Source of the DNA: Lachnospiraceae bacterium
Lineage (GTDB): Bacteria; Bacillota; Clostridia; Lachnospirales; Lachnospiraceae
DNA length: 36,400 nucleotides
Direction of reading: 5' to 3'
Assembly: GCA_022797375.1 (NCBI GenBank)
Contig: JAAWKM010000020.1
Location: 1-36,400, forward strand
Under the pieces are notes generated by a model. The model had not been told where the DNA came from. It saw nothing but the letters and a program-made list of their open reading frames with translations, and made no database searches. Within the stretch, counting starts at the first letter, position 1, and every line of letters starts with the position of its first letter. A program made the position numbers and the translations under genes. Below, in pieces: positions 15,734 to 24,950 of this stretch.

Positions 15734-16882
15734 ATGGCAAACAGGTTTATTTTAAATGAAACGTCTTATCATGGTGATGGTGCAGTTAAAGAAATTGCTA
15801 CAGAAGTAAAGGCAAGAGGATTTAAGAAAGCCTTTATATGTTCTGATCCTGACCTTGTGAAATTTGGGGTTACACAAAAAGTTATTGATGTTCTTTCAGA
15901 AAACAATATGGACTATGAACTTTATTCCAATATAAAGCCAAACCCTACTATTGAAAACGTGCAGACTGGAGTTGAAGCATATAAAAAAGCTGGTACAGAT
16001 TACCTTATTGCAATAGGCGGCGGTTCTTCTATGGATACTGCAAAAGCAATAGGGATAGTTATCAATAACCCGGAATTTGCAGACATAAAAAGCCTTGAGG
16101 GCGTGGCAGATACTAAAAACAAATCTGTACCTATTCTTGCAGTACCAACAACAGCAGGCACTGCCGCAGAAGTTACTATTAACTACGTGATTACTGATGC
16201 AGAAAAGAACCGTAAAATGGTATGTGTTGACCCTCATGATATTCCTGTTGTTGCATTTGTCGACCCTGGGATGATGGCTTCTATGCCAAAAGGGCTTACT
16301 GCTGCAACTGGAATGGATGCTCTTACACATGCAATAGAAGGTTATATTACAGCAGGTGCATGGGAACTTTCAGATATGTTCCATCTTAAAGCTATAGAAA
16401 TTATATCACGTTCTTTAAGAGGCGCTGTAGATAATACACCTGAAGGCCGTGAAGGAATGGCACTTGGACAGTATGTTGCTGGCATGGGCTTTTCTAATGT
16501 TGGCCTTGGAATAGTACATTCAATGGCACATCCCCTTGGTGCTTTATATGATACCCCTCACGGAATTGCGAATGCAATTATACTTCCTACAGTTATGGAA
16601 TATAATGCAGAGGCAACAGGTGAAAAATACCGTGATATTGCTAAGGCAATGGGCGTAAAAGGCACAGAAAACATGACACAGGAAGAATACCGTAAAGCTG
16701 CTATAGACGCTGTAAAACAGCTTTCTTCTGATGTAGGAATCCCAGCAGATTTAAAAGAAATTGTTAAAGAAGAAGATATTCCTTTCCTTGCACAGTCTGC
16801 TTATGATGATGCCTGCAGGCCAGGAAATCCAAAAGAAACAAGCGTAGAAGATATTACAATGCTCTATAAATCGCTAATCTGA
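15734..16882 (+). CDS. fucO: Iron-dependent alcohol dehydrogenase, lactaldehyde reductase (FucO) type
   Basis: NADH-linked group III alcohol dehydrogenase. FucO reduces L-lactaldehyde from fucose or rhamnose breakdown to (S)-1,2-propanediol. The protein follows E. coli FucO closely along its length and has the same size (382 aa). The nucleotide-binding GGGSSMDTAKA is at 95-105 and PTTAGTAAEVTINYVITD at 138-155. The metal ligands are Asp195, His199 (MDALTHAIEGY), His262 and His276 (DTPHGIANA). The start is ATG 15734 behind AAGGAGGATTTTGTTATA; an upstream reading to 15632 spans the promoter and is rejected. No other fucose or rhamnose gene is nearby, so the natural substrate may be another small aldehyde. 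It is transcribed alone. Confidence 0.88.
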   Translation: MANRFILNETSYHGDGAVKEIATEVKARGFKKAFICSDPDLVKFGVTQKVIDVLSENNMDYELYSNIKPNPTIENVQTGVEAYKKAGTDYLIAIGGGSSMDTAKAIGIVINNPEFADIKSLEGVADTKNKSVPILAVPTTAGTAAEVTINYVITDAEKNRKMVCVDPHDIPVVAFVDPGMMASMPKGLTAATGMDALTHAIEGYITAGAWELSDMFHLKAIEIISRSLRGAVDNTPEGREGMALGQYVAGMGFSNVGLGIVHSMAHPLGALYDTPHGIANAIILPTVMEYNAEATGEKYRDIAKAMGVKGTENMTQEEYRKAAIDAVKQLSSDVGIPADLKEIVKEEDIPFLAQSAYDDACRPGNPKETSVEDITMLYKSLI

Positions 16883-16920
16883 TTTACATAATATTAATAC
16901 ACCACAGTAATTTAATTAAA

Positions 16921-16965
16921 CCAGCATCCAGGTCATATATTAGCCTGGATGTTGGAATTTATATG
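16921..16965 (+). terminator. Terminator of the fucO-like gene
   Basis: CCAGCATCCAGG (16921-16932) pairs with CCTGGATGTTGG (16944-16955) with one G-U pair, followed by AATTTATAT. The T-run is weak, but the hairpin sits 38 bp after the stop. Confidence 0.6.
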
Positions 16966-17001
16966 TTACAGTTTGTTTAAAGTTTTTATGGGCGGATATT
17001 G

Positions 17002-17649
17002 TTATTTTATAATCCTGTGCAGGTATTTTTTCTCTACTGTTATTAACATTGACAAATCTGGTGCTAATATACTGTCAGGGTCCGGGTTTACTATAAGTTC
17101 ACCGTCTTTACGTATTGCAATAACATTAATATGTTCCCTGCCACGCAAGTCTAGTTCGCGCAATGTACAGCCCGCCCATTCTTGTTTTATATTTATTTCT
17201 AACATTTTAATTGTTTCGGAAAGCTCAACAAAATCCAGTATATTTCCTGTTGCAAGATGCCTTGCAGTCCTTATCCCTGTTTCAAGTTCAGGGCGTACTA
17301 CTTTATCTGCACCCACTTTCTTTAATATTTTAGAGTGGGTTTCATCCTGTGATTTTGCAATTACATATGGTACTCCTGCCTCTTTGGCAAAAATTGTTGC
17401 CAGTATGCTTGCATCAAGGCTTCTTGTAATAGCCACAACAACTGCATCCATATTTGAAATACCAAGGGCTTCCATAGCTTCTGTATCACGGATATCAACT
17501 GCTACAGCACATGTTACAATATCTGCAAGGGCATGTACCCTTTCTTTGTCATTATCAATAGCCAGCACATCAGCGCCAGCATTAGCAAGCTCTGTTGCAA
17601 CACTGCGCCCAAACTTCCCTAAGCCAAAAACTGCAAATGATTTGTCCAT
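17002..17649 (-). CDS. ktrA: Potassium uptake regulatory subunit KtrA (RCK/TrkA family)
   Basis: Cytoplasmic gating ring of the KtrAB potassium channel. The RCK-N Rossmann domain begins FAVFGLGKFGRSVATELANA, carrying the GxGxxG nucleotide motif, with the acidic strand end AIDNDKERV. An RCK-C domain follows (about 130-215), including a C-terminal region typical of proteins binding ATP/ADP and, in some relatives, c-di-AMP. The 215-aa length fits KtrA/KtrC. The start is ATG 17649 behind GGAGGAAAGC. It lies 125 bp downstream of ktrB in the same direction. No riboswitch is seen, and its regulation cannot be read from the sequence. Confidence 0.9.
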   Translation of the reverse strand: MDKSFAVFGLGKFGRSVATELANAGADVLAIDNDKERVHALADIVTCAVAVDIRDTEAMEALGISNMDAVVVAITRSLDASILATIFAKEAGVPYVIAKSQDETHSKILKKVGADKVVRPELETGIRTARHLATGNILDFVELSETIKMLEINIKQEWAGCTLRELDLRGREHINVIAIRKDGELIVNPDPDSILAPDLSMLITVEKKYLHRIIK

Positions 17650-17774
17650 GCTTTCCTCCATTCCATTACACTAATAATATAAAAACGTAAATCTATGGCA
17701 ATATGCCCTTGTATCTGCCATCCATCTTACAAATATATTGTATCACATAATTTCTGGCAACATGCCATTCTTTA

Positions 17775-19154
17775 TTATCCAACAGTAATATCTTCATGTG
17801 GATATGAAAAATATTTGCTGCCTTGCTGCTGCCTGTTAAAAAATATTACCATAGATATAGGGCCTATCCTTCCAAGATACATACAAAATGTTATTATCAG
17901 CTTACCTGCTATTCCCATTGTAGCAGTAAAATCCCTTGACAAGCCTACTGTAGCAACCGCACTTGTTACTTCAAATGTTGCATCAAGCAGTGAACCTCCT
18001 TCTGCAATGTGAAGTGTAAATACTGCTATTAACAGTGCTGTAAAGCTTACTACTGTTACAGCAAGTGCCTTTTGTACTGTTTTATGAGGAATAGTCCTGT
18101 TAAACACAACAAGATGCGTGCTTCCCTTTATTGTTGCACGCGTGCTTAAAAATAACACTGCAAATGTTGTTGTTTTAATTCCTCCTGATGTACTTATAGA
18201 AGAACCTCCTATAAACATAAGGAACAGGCAGATAATAATTGCCGGGCTGTGCATTCCAGCTTGTGAAAATGTCATGAAACCTGCCGTCCGGAGCACTACT
18301 GACTGGAAAAAACTTGCCAGGATTTTATTGCCAGGACCCATATTGCCAATAGTATCAGGATTATTAAATTCCAGCGCAAATACAAGAACTGCACCACATG
18401 TTATAAGGAAAAACGTTGTTATAATTACTATTTTAGAATGAATATGAAGTTTTTTAACAGCCATTTTTACTGTATATTCATGATGTATTAATTTCTTTAT
18501 ATTATTTGTAACATCCCACCATACCAGAAATCCTATGCCTCCCATTATTACAAGGCACATTGTTACAATATTTATCCAGGCATTTAATGCATATGGTACA
18601 AAGCTGTCACTTCCAAGTATGTCAATACCTGCATTGCAGAATGCAGATACTGAATGGAAAACAGAATACCATATGCCTTTTATAATGCCATATTGCGGAA
18701 TAAATACAAATGAATAACAGACAGCACCTATTCCCTCAACTAAAAATGTACCTTTAAATATCCTCTGGAGAAATTTAACAAGCCCGCTAAGCGTATCAAG
18801 GTTTAAGGCGTCTTCAAGCAGCATTCTGTCCCTTAGGGTTATCCTTCTGCCAATAACCATCATTATACCTGTTGTAAACGAAACTATGCCAAGACCTCCA
18901 AGCTGTATAAGCACAAGTATAACGGCTTTGCCAAACAGGCTCCAGTGTGTTGCTGTTGTGACAACAACAAGCCCTGTTACACATACAGATGTTGCTGATG
19001 TAAAAAGACTGTCAATAAACGGTGTAAACTCCCCACTGGCAGAAGATACCGGCAGTGAAAGGACTACTGCACCTATAAGGATTGCACTTATAAAACCCAG
19101 GGCAATTACCTGTGTAGTTGATAACTGCCTGTTAATTTTCTTCAATGAGCCCAT
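17775..19154 (-). CDS. ktrB: Potassium uptake channel subunit KtrB (TrkH/KtrB family)
   Basis: Membrane potassium translocator, usually Na+-dependent and gated by KtrA. It has four membrane-pore-membrane repeats. Each selectivity segment keeps its glycine: ATSVCVTGLVVV, VSAFCNAGIDILG, VVLRTAGFMTF and SAVATVGLSRDF. A GGSSISTSGGIKTTTFAVL stretch corresponds to the intramembrane gating loop of repeat three. The 459-aa length is normal for KtrB and shorter than E. coli TrkH. The start is ATG 19154 after GGGGGTTATAATGG, a mediocre ribosome site, and it lies 29 bp after the cysQ stop. It is therefore probably cotranscribed with the sulfate genes upstream, although the functions are unrelated. Confidence 0.92.
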   Translation of the reverse strand: MGSLKKINRQLSTTQVIALGFISAILIGAVVLSLPVSSASGEFTPFIDSLFTSATSVCVTGLVVVTTATHWSLFGKAVILVLIQLGGLGIVSFTTGIMMVIGRRITLRDRMLLEDALNLDTLSGLVKFLQRIFKGTFLVEGIGAVCYSFVFIPQYGIIKGIWYSVFHSVSAFCNAGIDILGSDSFVPYALNAWINIVTMCLVIMGGIGFLVWWDVTNNIKKLIHHEYTVKMAVKKLHIHSKIVIITTFFLITCGAVLVFALEFNNPDTIGNMGPGNKILASFFQSVVLRTAGFMTFSQAGMHSPAIIICLFLMFIGGSSISTSGGIKTTTFAVLFLSTRATIKGSTHLVVFNRTIPHKTVQKALAVTVVSFTALLIAVFTLHIAEGGSLLDATFEVTSAVATVGLSRDFTATMGIAGKLIITFCMYLGRIGPISMVIFFNRQQQGSKYFSYPHEDITVG

Positions 19155-19183
19155 CCATTATAACCCCCGCTTAACTATATACC

Positions 19184-19978
19184 TTAATCCTGTAATTCCA
19201 GCTTGTTACAAATATTATTTATAATATAAAATCCTTTTGAATTAAGGCTGTCTTCCCTGTTATAGAGCATAGGTGTGTCATCCATCTGCATAAATATAGC
19301 TCCTGCTTCTTCTGCTATACACTGCATTGCCGCTGTATCCCACTCCATTGTAGGGTTAAACCTGTAATAGACCTCTGCGTCACCCCTTGCTACAACACAG
19401 CCCTTAAGGGAACTTCCCATTTTTACAAAATTAGATATTTTATACTTTTCAACCAGTTTGTCCATCTGCTCACATCCATGTGAGCTGCTCATTACAAGAC
19501 GTATTTTATTGGTATCTGTGCAGCCTGATACTTTAATCTGCACTGCATTCCCATTCCCATTATCAAGAAATGCACCTTTGCCCTGTGAAGCATAATATAA
19601 CTCTCCAGTTACAGGCACATATATAACACCCATTACAGATTTATGCTTATAAGAAAGGGCAATATTAACAGTAAACTGCCCGTTCCTCTTTATGAATTCT
19701 TTAGTGCCGTCAAGCGGGTCAACTACAAAGCAAAAATCATTAGCAAGACGGCTCTTGTCATCCTTTTCTTCTTCAGATAAAATACTATATTGTGGAAACT
19801 CCTTTCTGAGCATATCCACAATTATTTTATTAGAAGCTTTATCAGCAGCAGTAAGCGGCATATCACCATCTTTATAAGTTACCTGCATATCCGCTGCATT
19901 ATTATAAACATCCATAATAGCATGTCCCGCTTCAATAGATGCCTTTATAGATACTTCAAGTTCTCTTTGCAAATCCAT
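19184..19978 (-). CDS. cysQ: 3'(2'),5'-bisphosphate nucleotidase CysQ
   Basis: Inositol-monophosphatase-fold enzyme that hydrolyses PAP (adenosine 3',5'-bisphosphate) to AMP, clearing the inhibitory by-product of PAPS-dependent sulfate transfer or reduction. The motifs are SEEEKDD (metal ligand Glu), FVVDPLDGTKEFIKRNGQFT, with the family DPxDGT and the KEF extension that marks CysQ over inositol phosphatases, and NPTMEWDTAAMQCIAEEAGA. The 264-aa length is usual. The start is ATG 19978 behind AAGAGGAAAGCG. It stands 195 bp after cysNC with a structured intergenic segment between them. Confidence 0.9.
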   Translation of the reverse strand: MDLQRELEVSIKASIEAGHAIMDVYNNAADMQVTYKDGDMPLTAADKASNKIIVDMLRKEFPQYSILSEEEKDDKSRLANDFCFVVDPLDGTKEFIKRNGQFTVNIALSYKHKSVMGVIYVPVTGELYYASQGKGAFLDNGNGNAVQIKVSGCTDTNKIRLVMSSSHGCEQMDKLVEKYKISNFVKMGSSLKGCVVARGDAEVYYRFNPTMEWDTAAMQCIAEEAGAIFMQMDDTPMLYNREDSLNSKGFYIINNICNKLELQD

Positions 19979-20035
19979 CGCTTTCCTCTTTTCTACAATG
20001 CAAATATATAATTCTAAATTCTAATATGCACACCA

Positions 20036-20112
20036 GGCAGCATTTAACCCACAAGTGAAGCTGCTCTTACCAGCCGCAGAAACACAAGTGGCTGGTATGG
20101 CGTTGTGCTGCC
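20036..20112 (-). repeat. Nested hairpins between cysNC and cysQ
   Basis: An outer stem GGCAGCA (20036-20042)/TGCTGCC (20106-20112) encloses an inner perfect 8-bp stem TACCAGCC (20068-20075)/GGCTGGTA (20090-20097). CACAAGTG is repeated in the same direction between them. There is no T-run, so it resembles an mRNA processing or attenuation structure more than a terminator. Confidence 0.4.
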
Positions 20113-20173
20113 AGGATATGCCCTTGTAAAACACCAGCTGCTATATGGTATTCTGTTATATATAATTTTAAAA

Positions 20174-22015
20174 TTACATATATTCTTCCAGTTTCTCCAT
20201 TATATAGTCTACCGATTCTTCTAAGCTCTTTCCTGTTGTATCTATTTCAATCTGAGGATTTTCAGGCGCTTCATATGGGCTTGAAATACCTGAGAAGTTA
20301 GGTATATCACCACTCCTGGCTTTCTTATAAAGCCCTTTGACATCACGTTTTTCACACTCTTCAATTGGTGTACTTATATAAACTTCAATAAAACTGTCAC
20401 TGCCAATAATATCTTTTGCATTGCGCCTGTCAAGACGGAATGGTGATATAAATGACGTAAGCACAATTATTCCTGCATCATTCATAAGCTTTGAAACTTC
20501 CGCAATACGTCTTATATTCTCTATTCTGTCCTGTTCTTTAAAGCCAAGGTTCTTATTAAGGCCCATACGGATATTGTCACCATCAAGTACCATTGTATGC
20601 TTTCCATCTGCATAAAGTTTTTTCTCAAGTTCATTGACTATTGTAGACTTTCCTGCACCAGACAGACCTGTAAGCCAGATTGTAACTGGTTTTTGTGCTT
20701 TCTGCCCTGCACGGAGTTCACGTGTTATATCCATATTATGCCATGTAAGGTTGTCATCCCTGCGCAGTGGATGTTCAACTACACCACATGAAGAAGTCAT
20801 ATTAGTTATACGGTCAATAAGAATAAAACTTCCAAGTTCTTTATGGTTCTTAAATTCATCAAATACAATTTTATCAGAACATGAAATATCGCAGACTGCA
20901 ATTTCATTTTTATAGAGTTTATCTGTCTGCACATGGTTCCCTTCATTAACATCAATCTTATATTTAATGTTCATTACAACAGCTGGAACCATTTTAGTGC
21001 CAATTTTCAGGAAATAATTCTTGCCTGCAACAAGTTTTGTATCATCCATCCAGAGAAGCTTTGCCGTAAACATCTTTCCCACAACAAGACTGGCATCTTT
21101 ACAAAGCATACAGCCACGTGACACATCCACTTCCCTGTCAAGCTGTATTGTAACCGCCTGTCCCTTAAATGCACTGCCAGACGTTTTATTTGACATAAAT
21201 GCATTCTGGTTATATATAGCCTTAACCTTGGCAGTTTCACCGCTTGGAAGTGACACTACCTCATCACCTTCTGATACACTTCCTGACTCAATCTGTCCCT
21301 GGAATCCACGGAATGTATGGTCTGGACGGCATACCCTCTGTACAGGCATAACAAACCCTGTGCCCTCTGCCTCAGCAGACACATTTATATTTTCAAGGTA
21401 ATTAAGAAGTGTCCCTTTCTTAAACCAAGGCATTCTTGGTGACACATTAGTTATATTGTCCCCTACTGTAGCAGATACAGGTATTATAAACATTGAATCA
21501 AATTCATATTCTGCTGTCATCTTTTTGATATTTCTTGAAATATCCTTAAACGTATTCTGGTCATAATCTATAAGGTCCATTTTATTAATAGCATACACAA
21601 CATGTTTAATTCCCATAAGCGCACATATACGTGTATGGCGTTTTGTCTGCACAAGTACACCCTTTGACGCATCTACAAGTATAACTGCAAGGTCTGCAAA
21701 TGAAGCCCCTACTGCCATATTTCTTGTATACTCCTCATGGCCTGGCGTATCTGCAACTATAAAACTTCTGTTGTCTGTAGTAAAATAGCGGTACGCCACA
21801 TCAATAGTAATGCCCTGCTCCCTTTCAGCCATAAGCCCGTCAAGAAGAAGCGAATAATCAACTGCGCCGCCTGTGCTTCCAACTTTGCTGTCAAGCTCAA
21901 GCGCCCTTTCCTGGTCTGCAAAAAGCAGTTTTGCATCATACAGCATATGGCCTATAAGAGTTGATTTGCCATCATCTACACTGCCACATGTAATAAATTT
22001 AAGTAAACTCTGCAT
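20174..22015 (-). CDS. cysNC: Bifunctional sulfate adenylyltransferase subunit 1 / APS kinase (CysN-CysC fusion)
   Basis: With CysD this enzyme makes APS from sulfate and ATP, driven by GTP, and its C-terminal kinase converts APS to PAPS. The EF-Tu-like GTPase part (about 1-420) shows GSVDDGKSTLIGH (10-22), VADTPGHEEYTRNM and NKMDL, followed by two beta-barrel domains. The APS kinase part (about 440-613) shows WLTGLSGAGKSTIVNELE, VLDGDNIRMGLNKNLGF, SFISPFRLDRRNAK and the sulfate-site region PNFSGISSPYEAPENP. The start is ATG 22015 behind GAGAGGGG, one base after the cysD stop; a longer reading overlaps cysD without a ribosome site. The 613-aa length is normal for the fusion. The complete kinase domain means PAPS, not only APS, is the product. 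Confidence 0.93.
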   Translation of the reverse strand: MQSLLKFITCGSVDDGKSTLIGHMLYDAKLLFADQERALELDSKVGSTGGAVDYSLLLDGLMAEREQGITIDVAYRYFTTDNRSFIVADTPGHEEYTRNMAVGASFADLAVILVDASKGVLVQTKRHTRICALMGIKHVVYAINKMDLIDYDQNTFKDISRNIKKMTAEYEFDSMFIIPVSATVGDNITNVSPRMPWFKKGTLLNYLENINVSAEAEGTGFVMPVQRVCRPDHTFRGFQGQIESGSVSEGDEVVSLPSGETAKVKAIYNQNAFMSNKTSGSAFKGQAVTIQLDREVDVSRGCMLCKDASLVVGKMFTAKLLWMDDTKLVAGKNYFLKIGTKMVPAVVMNIKYKIDVNEGNHVQTDKLYKNEIAVCDISCSDKIVFDEFKNHKELGSFILIDRITNMTSSCGVVEHPLRRDDNLTWHNMDITRELRAGQKAQKPVTIWLTGLSGAGKSTIVNELEKKLYADGKHTMVLDGDNIRMGLNKNLGFKEQDRIENIRRIAEVSKLMNDAGIIVLTSFISPFRLDRRNAKDIIGSDSFIEVYISTPIEECEKRDVKGLYKKARSGDIPNFSGISSPYEAPENPQIEIDTTGKSLEESVDYIMEKLEEYM

Positions 22016-22016
22016 C

Positions 22017-22916
22017 TTAGAAATACCCCTCTCTCTTTCTTCTCTCCATGCTTCCTGCTGCCTCGTTGTCAATTACCCTGCTTGTCCTTTCAGAAGACAC
22101 TGCACTTAATGTTTCCTCTATAATTGCGTCAAGTGTATCCGCATCCGACTCAATACCTCCTGTAAGAGGATAACATCCAAGTGTACGGAAACGCACTTTT
22201 TTCATTACAGGTTCTTCGCCAGGCTCTAGCTTCATCCTGTCATCATCTACCATTATTATATTGCCATCCCTGTAAACAACAGGACGTTCCTTTGCAAAAT
22301 AAAGTGATGGTATCTCAATATTTTCCCTTCTTATATATTGCCATATATCCTTTTCTGTCCAGTTAGAAAGCGGAAATACCCTGGTTTCTTCACCTTTGAA
22401 TATCTTTGTATTAAAAAGCTTCCACATCTCAGGTCTCTGGTTCTTAGGGTCCCATGCATGTGCAGAATTCCTGAATGAGAAAATCCTTTCTTTTGCCCTG
22501 GATTTCTCTTCATCACGCCTTCCGCCACCAAATGCTGCCGTAAACTGGTATTTGTCAAGTGCCTGTTTAAGCGCCTGTGTTTTCATAATATCAGTATATG
22601 CAGAACCGTGGTCAAACGGGTTAATGCCCTGGCTTCTGCCCTCTTCATTAGTATATACAAGCATTTCCAGCCCATATTTCTCTGCCATATGGTCACGGAA
22701 CTGTATCATCTCCTTAAACTTCCATGTAGTATCTACATGAAGGAATGGAAAAGGAGGTTTCTCCGGATAAAATGCTTTTAATGCAATATGAAGCATAACC
22801 GAACTGTCTTTTCCAATAGAATACAGCATAACAGGTTTTTCACACTCTGCTGCAACCTCACGCATAATATAGATTGCTTCTGCCTCCAGTTCATCTAAAT
22901 GTGATAATTGGTTCAT
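22017..22916 (-). CDS. cysD: Sulfate adenylyltransferase subunit 2 (CysD)
   Basis: Catalytic ATP-sulfurylase subunit of the PP-loop family. The motifs are [20 protein letters not shown] (PP-loop SxGKDSS), [35 protein letters not shown] and [16 protein letters not shown], with the C-terminal [16 protein letters not shown]. The start is ATG 22916 behind GGAGGAGATT (299 aa, close to the usual 302). Longer readings up to 23060 run into the preceding gene and are rejected. It is tightly coupled to cysNC and lies 52 bp downstream of the ASST-like gene. Confidence 0.95.
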   Translation of the reverse strand: MNQLSHLDELEAEAIYIMREVAAECEKPVMLYSIGKDSSVMLHIALKAFYPEKPPFPFLHVDTTWKFKEMIQFRDHMAEKYGLEMLVYTNEEGRSQGINPFDHGSAYTDIMKTQALKQALDKYQFTAAFGGGRRDEEKSRAKERIFSFRNSAHAWDPKNQRPEMWKLFNTKIFKGEETRVFPLSNWTEKDIWQYIRRENIEIPSLYFAKERPVVYRDGNIIMVDDDRMKLEPGEEPVMKKVRFRTLGCYPLTGGIESDADTLDAIIEETLSAVSSERTSRVIDNEAAGSMERRKREGYF

Positions 22917-22968
22917 AATCTCCTCCATCTTATATTTAATTTCCAGATATGCTCTGGTATTTGGGTTC

Positions 22969-24888
22969 TTATCCCTTTTTATCCTTTTTGCCAGTAATCC
23001 TGATTTCATTCCTGAGCTTATATGCCATTCCTTCACTTTCCACATATACAAAATATTCATCTGGCCTTAAGTTTTCAAGTGTTATGGCAAAAAACATCTT
23101 TCTTTCTGCTGGCTCTATGCCCTGGTATTCCTGGACATATTTATTATTTTCCCCAATAAAATATATCCTCTCTGCCATGCCTGGCATCATTGCAAAAAGG
23201 AACAGGCTGTCACATAATCTTGCCCTTCCAAAATATTCCCTGTCAATCCTTTCATCCGCAAGTGGTGGAAGCTGGCCTTCAAATTCTGCTGGTGGTGTTA
23301 AACTTCCTGCGATGGCATCCCTGTTTATCTCTAATGCCTGGCAGTAGTCCTCTGTACACGGCTTAAATTCCCATGTACTTAAAAATATCTTTGAAAATTC
23401 TGTCCTCTTGGTAATCTCACTATTTGAAGCATCTGCTTCAGCTATACATGCTTTATACTTTAATTTTTTATCCTTTAAAATGCCTTCTGCTACAAGCATA
23501 TATTTGCTGTCACCAGAATAAAATGCACTGCCGTACTTCCGGGATTTCTCAAGTTTTATCCTGTCCTTCAGGCTGTAAGTTCCTTCTTCTTCATTAATAT
23601 GGATTACCTTGGCAACTGAACTGTTAAAGGGCTTATGTCCTGTTTTAACCCTGCTTGCTGAACGTGTATCAAATAATATAATATCATATTCACCACTGCA
23701 AATGCCTGGTACAGTCATATAATCAGGACACATACAGATTGCGCCATTTAACCCGGCACCTTTTAAAAGGTATTTTTCTACAAATGTTCCTTTCCATGCT
23801 AAAGGAGGTGAAATTACCCATTTTAATTTTCTCTTACTCCAGTCAAGTTTTAATATACAATGCAGTTTTTTAACTGTAACATACATCATGCCCTCATGGT
23901 ATTCAATTCTTGTAATGTCTGCCCAGTTCCTTATTGTACGGTATTTATCACTTAAAACTGTAGAAATATCACACTTGTTAATAATCTTGCCACTGTCCAT
24001 ATCAAGTTCTATAATACAGTCTGAAATATGGTTTTTATCTGATGATGTAACAAGGAACAGTGAATTGCCATACTGTGCCACAGCGCGTCCTATACTATAT
24101 TCAAGCAGGAATGTCCTGTAAACCCTTCCCATATAATCCATTTCATGGTATCTGCATGGCTGCACTTTTCCAAAACTATTCATACGGTTTGCTGTCTTAT
24201 CAGCAAGCAGGAAACGCCCGTTCTGTAATGGTATCATGCCAAGCCTGCCTGTCCTGCACTGCAGTGAATAACGGATTTTGCCTTCGCCGTCAATTACTAT
24301 TGGATTGAAATTTATTCCATTTAACAGAATAAATGGAAAATGTGACATTTGTTTGTCTGTTCTGCATACAATGCTTTTTAACCTGTCTGCCACAGGTGGC
24401 ACATATATATTTATTATCCTGTGCTTTATAACATGGTTTTCTTCGTCTATAAGTTTTAAATCCACCTTATTATTCCTGCCCTGGTAAAGCCCCATAATTG
24501 CTACCCTGTGCCTTGTGCCTGGTACAGAATCTCCCTCAAAATTATATTCAGGAGTATCACCTTCCACACAGTAATGTACCTGGCATGTTTTAGAAGAGTT
24601 AAATAGTATAAGTGCAGTCTGCTTTGCTGCCCCATATGGGTCTGGTATTACAAGCAGGTATTTAAAAGTGTATAAATGCCTGTCCAGAATACGCTCGAAG
24701 GCATAGTCCCTTACCTGCGAATGGAAACTTCTCTGCATTTCTTTACGCATAGGTGATATGATTTTCTTATTTTTCTTTGCCAGGACTTCACTTTCATACA
24801 TCCTGTCAAGCTTATTCAAATCACTTTCACTGTAAGTAACTTTAGAACCATTTTTAACTTCAATAAAATAATTGTCAAAAAATCCCAT
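22969..24888 (-). CDS. Arylsulfotransferase (ASST)-like protein, apparently lacking catalytic residues
   Basis: A 639-aa protein with no signal peptide. Residues about 70-165 match the ASST N-terminal domain ([37 protein letters not shown]). A six-bladed propeller-type region follows to about 600 ([67 protein letters not shown]). Active ASST uses a transient sulfo-histidine in a QH motif plus two further His and an Arg. By eye those sites here read LN (380-381), GRA near 267-269, NWADIT (321-326) and VKK (339-341), so all four look substituted. It lies directly upstream of cysD in the same direction. It may be a pseudo-enzyme, a sulfate-ester sensor, or an enzyme of different chemistry. The start is ATG 24888 after GGGGATTGCCAT. 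Confidence 0.75.
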   Translation of the reverse strand: MGFFDNYFIEVKNGSKVTYSESDLNKLDRMYESEVLAKKNKKIISPMRKEMQRSFHSQVRDYAFERILDRHLYTFKYLLVIPDPYGAAKQTALILFNSSKTCQVHYCVEGDTPEYNFEGDSVPGTRHRVAIMGLYQGRNNKVDLKLIDEENHVIKHRIINIYVPPVADRLKSIVCRTDKQMSHFPFILLNGINFNPIVIDGEGKIRYSLQCRTGRLGMIPLQNGRFLLADKTANRMNSFGKVQPCRYHEMDYMGRVYRTFLLEYSIGRAVAQYGNSLFLVTSSDKNHISDCIIELDMDSGKIINKCDISTVLSDKYRTIRNWADITRIEYHEGMMYVTVKKLHCILKLDWSKRKLKWVISPPLAWKGTFVEKYLLKGAGLNGAICMCPDYMTVPGICSGEYDIILFDTRSASRVKTGHKPFNSSVAKVIHINEEEGTYSLKDRIKLEKSRKYGSAFYSGDSKYMLVAEGILKDKKLKYKACIAEADASNSEITKRTEFSKIFLSTWEFKPCTEDYCQALEINRDAIAGSLTPPAEFEGQLPPLADERIDREYFGRARLCDSLFLFAMMPGMAERIYFIGENNKYVQEYQGIEPAERKMFFAITLENLRPDEYFVYVESEGMAYKLRNEIRITGKKDKKG

Positions 24889-24950
24889 ATGGCAATCCCC
24901 ATTTCTGTTTTATACAGCCTGCAATGCCTTTTTAGTATAAATCCCCTTTT

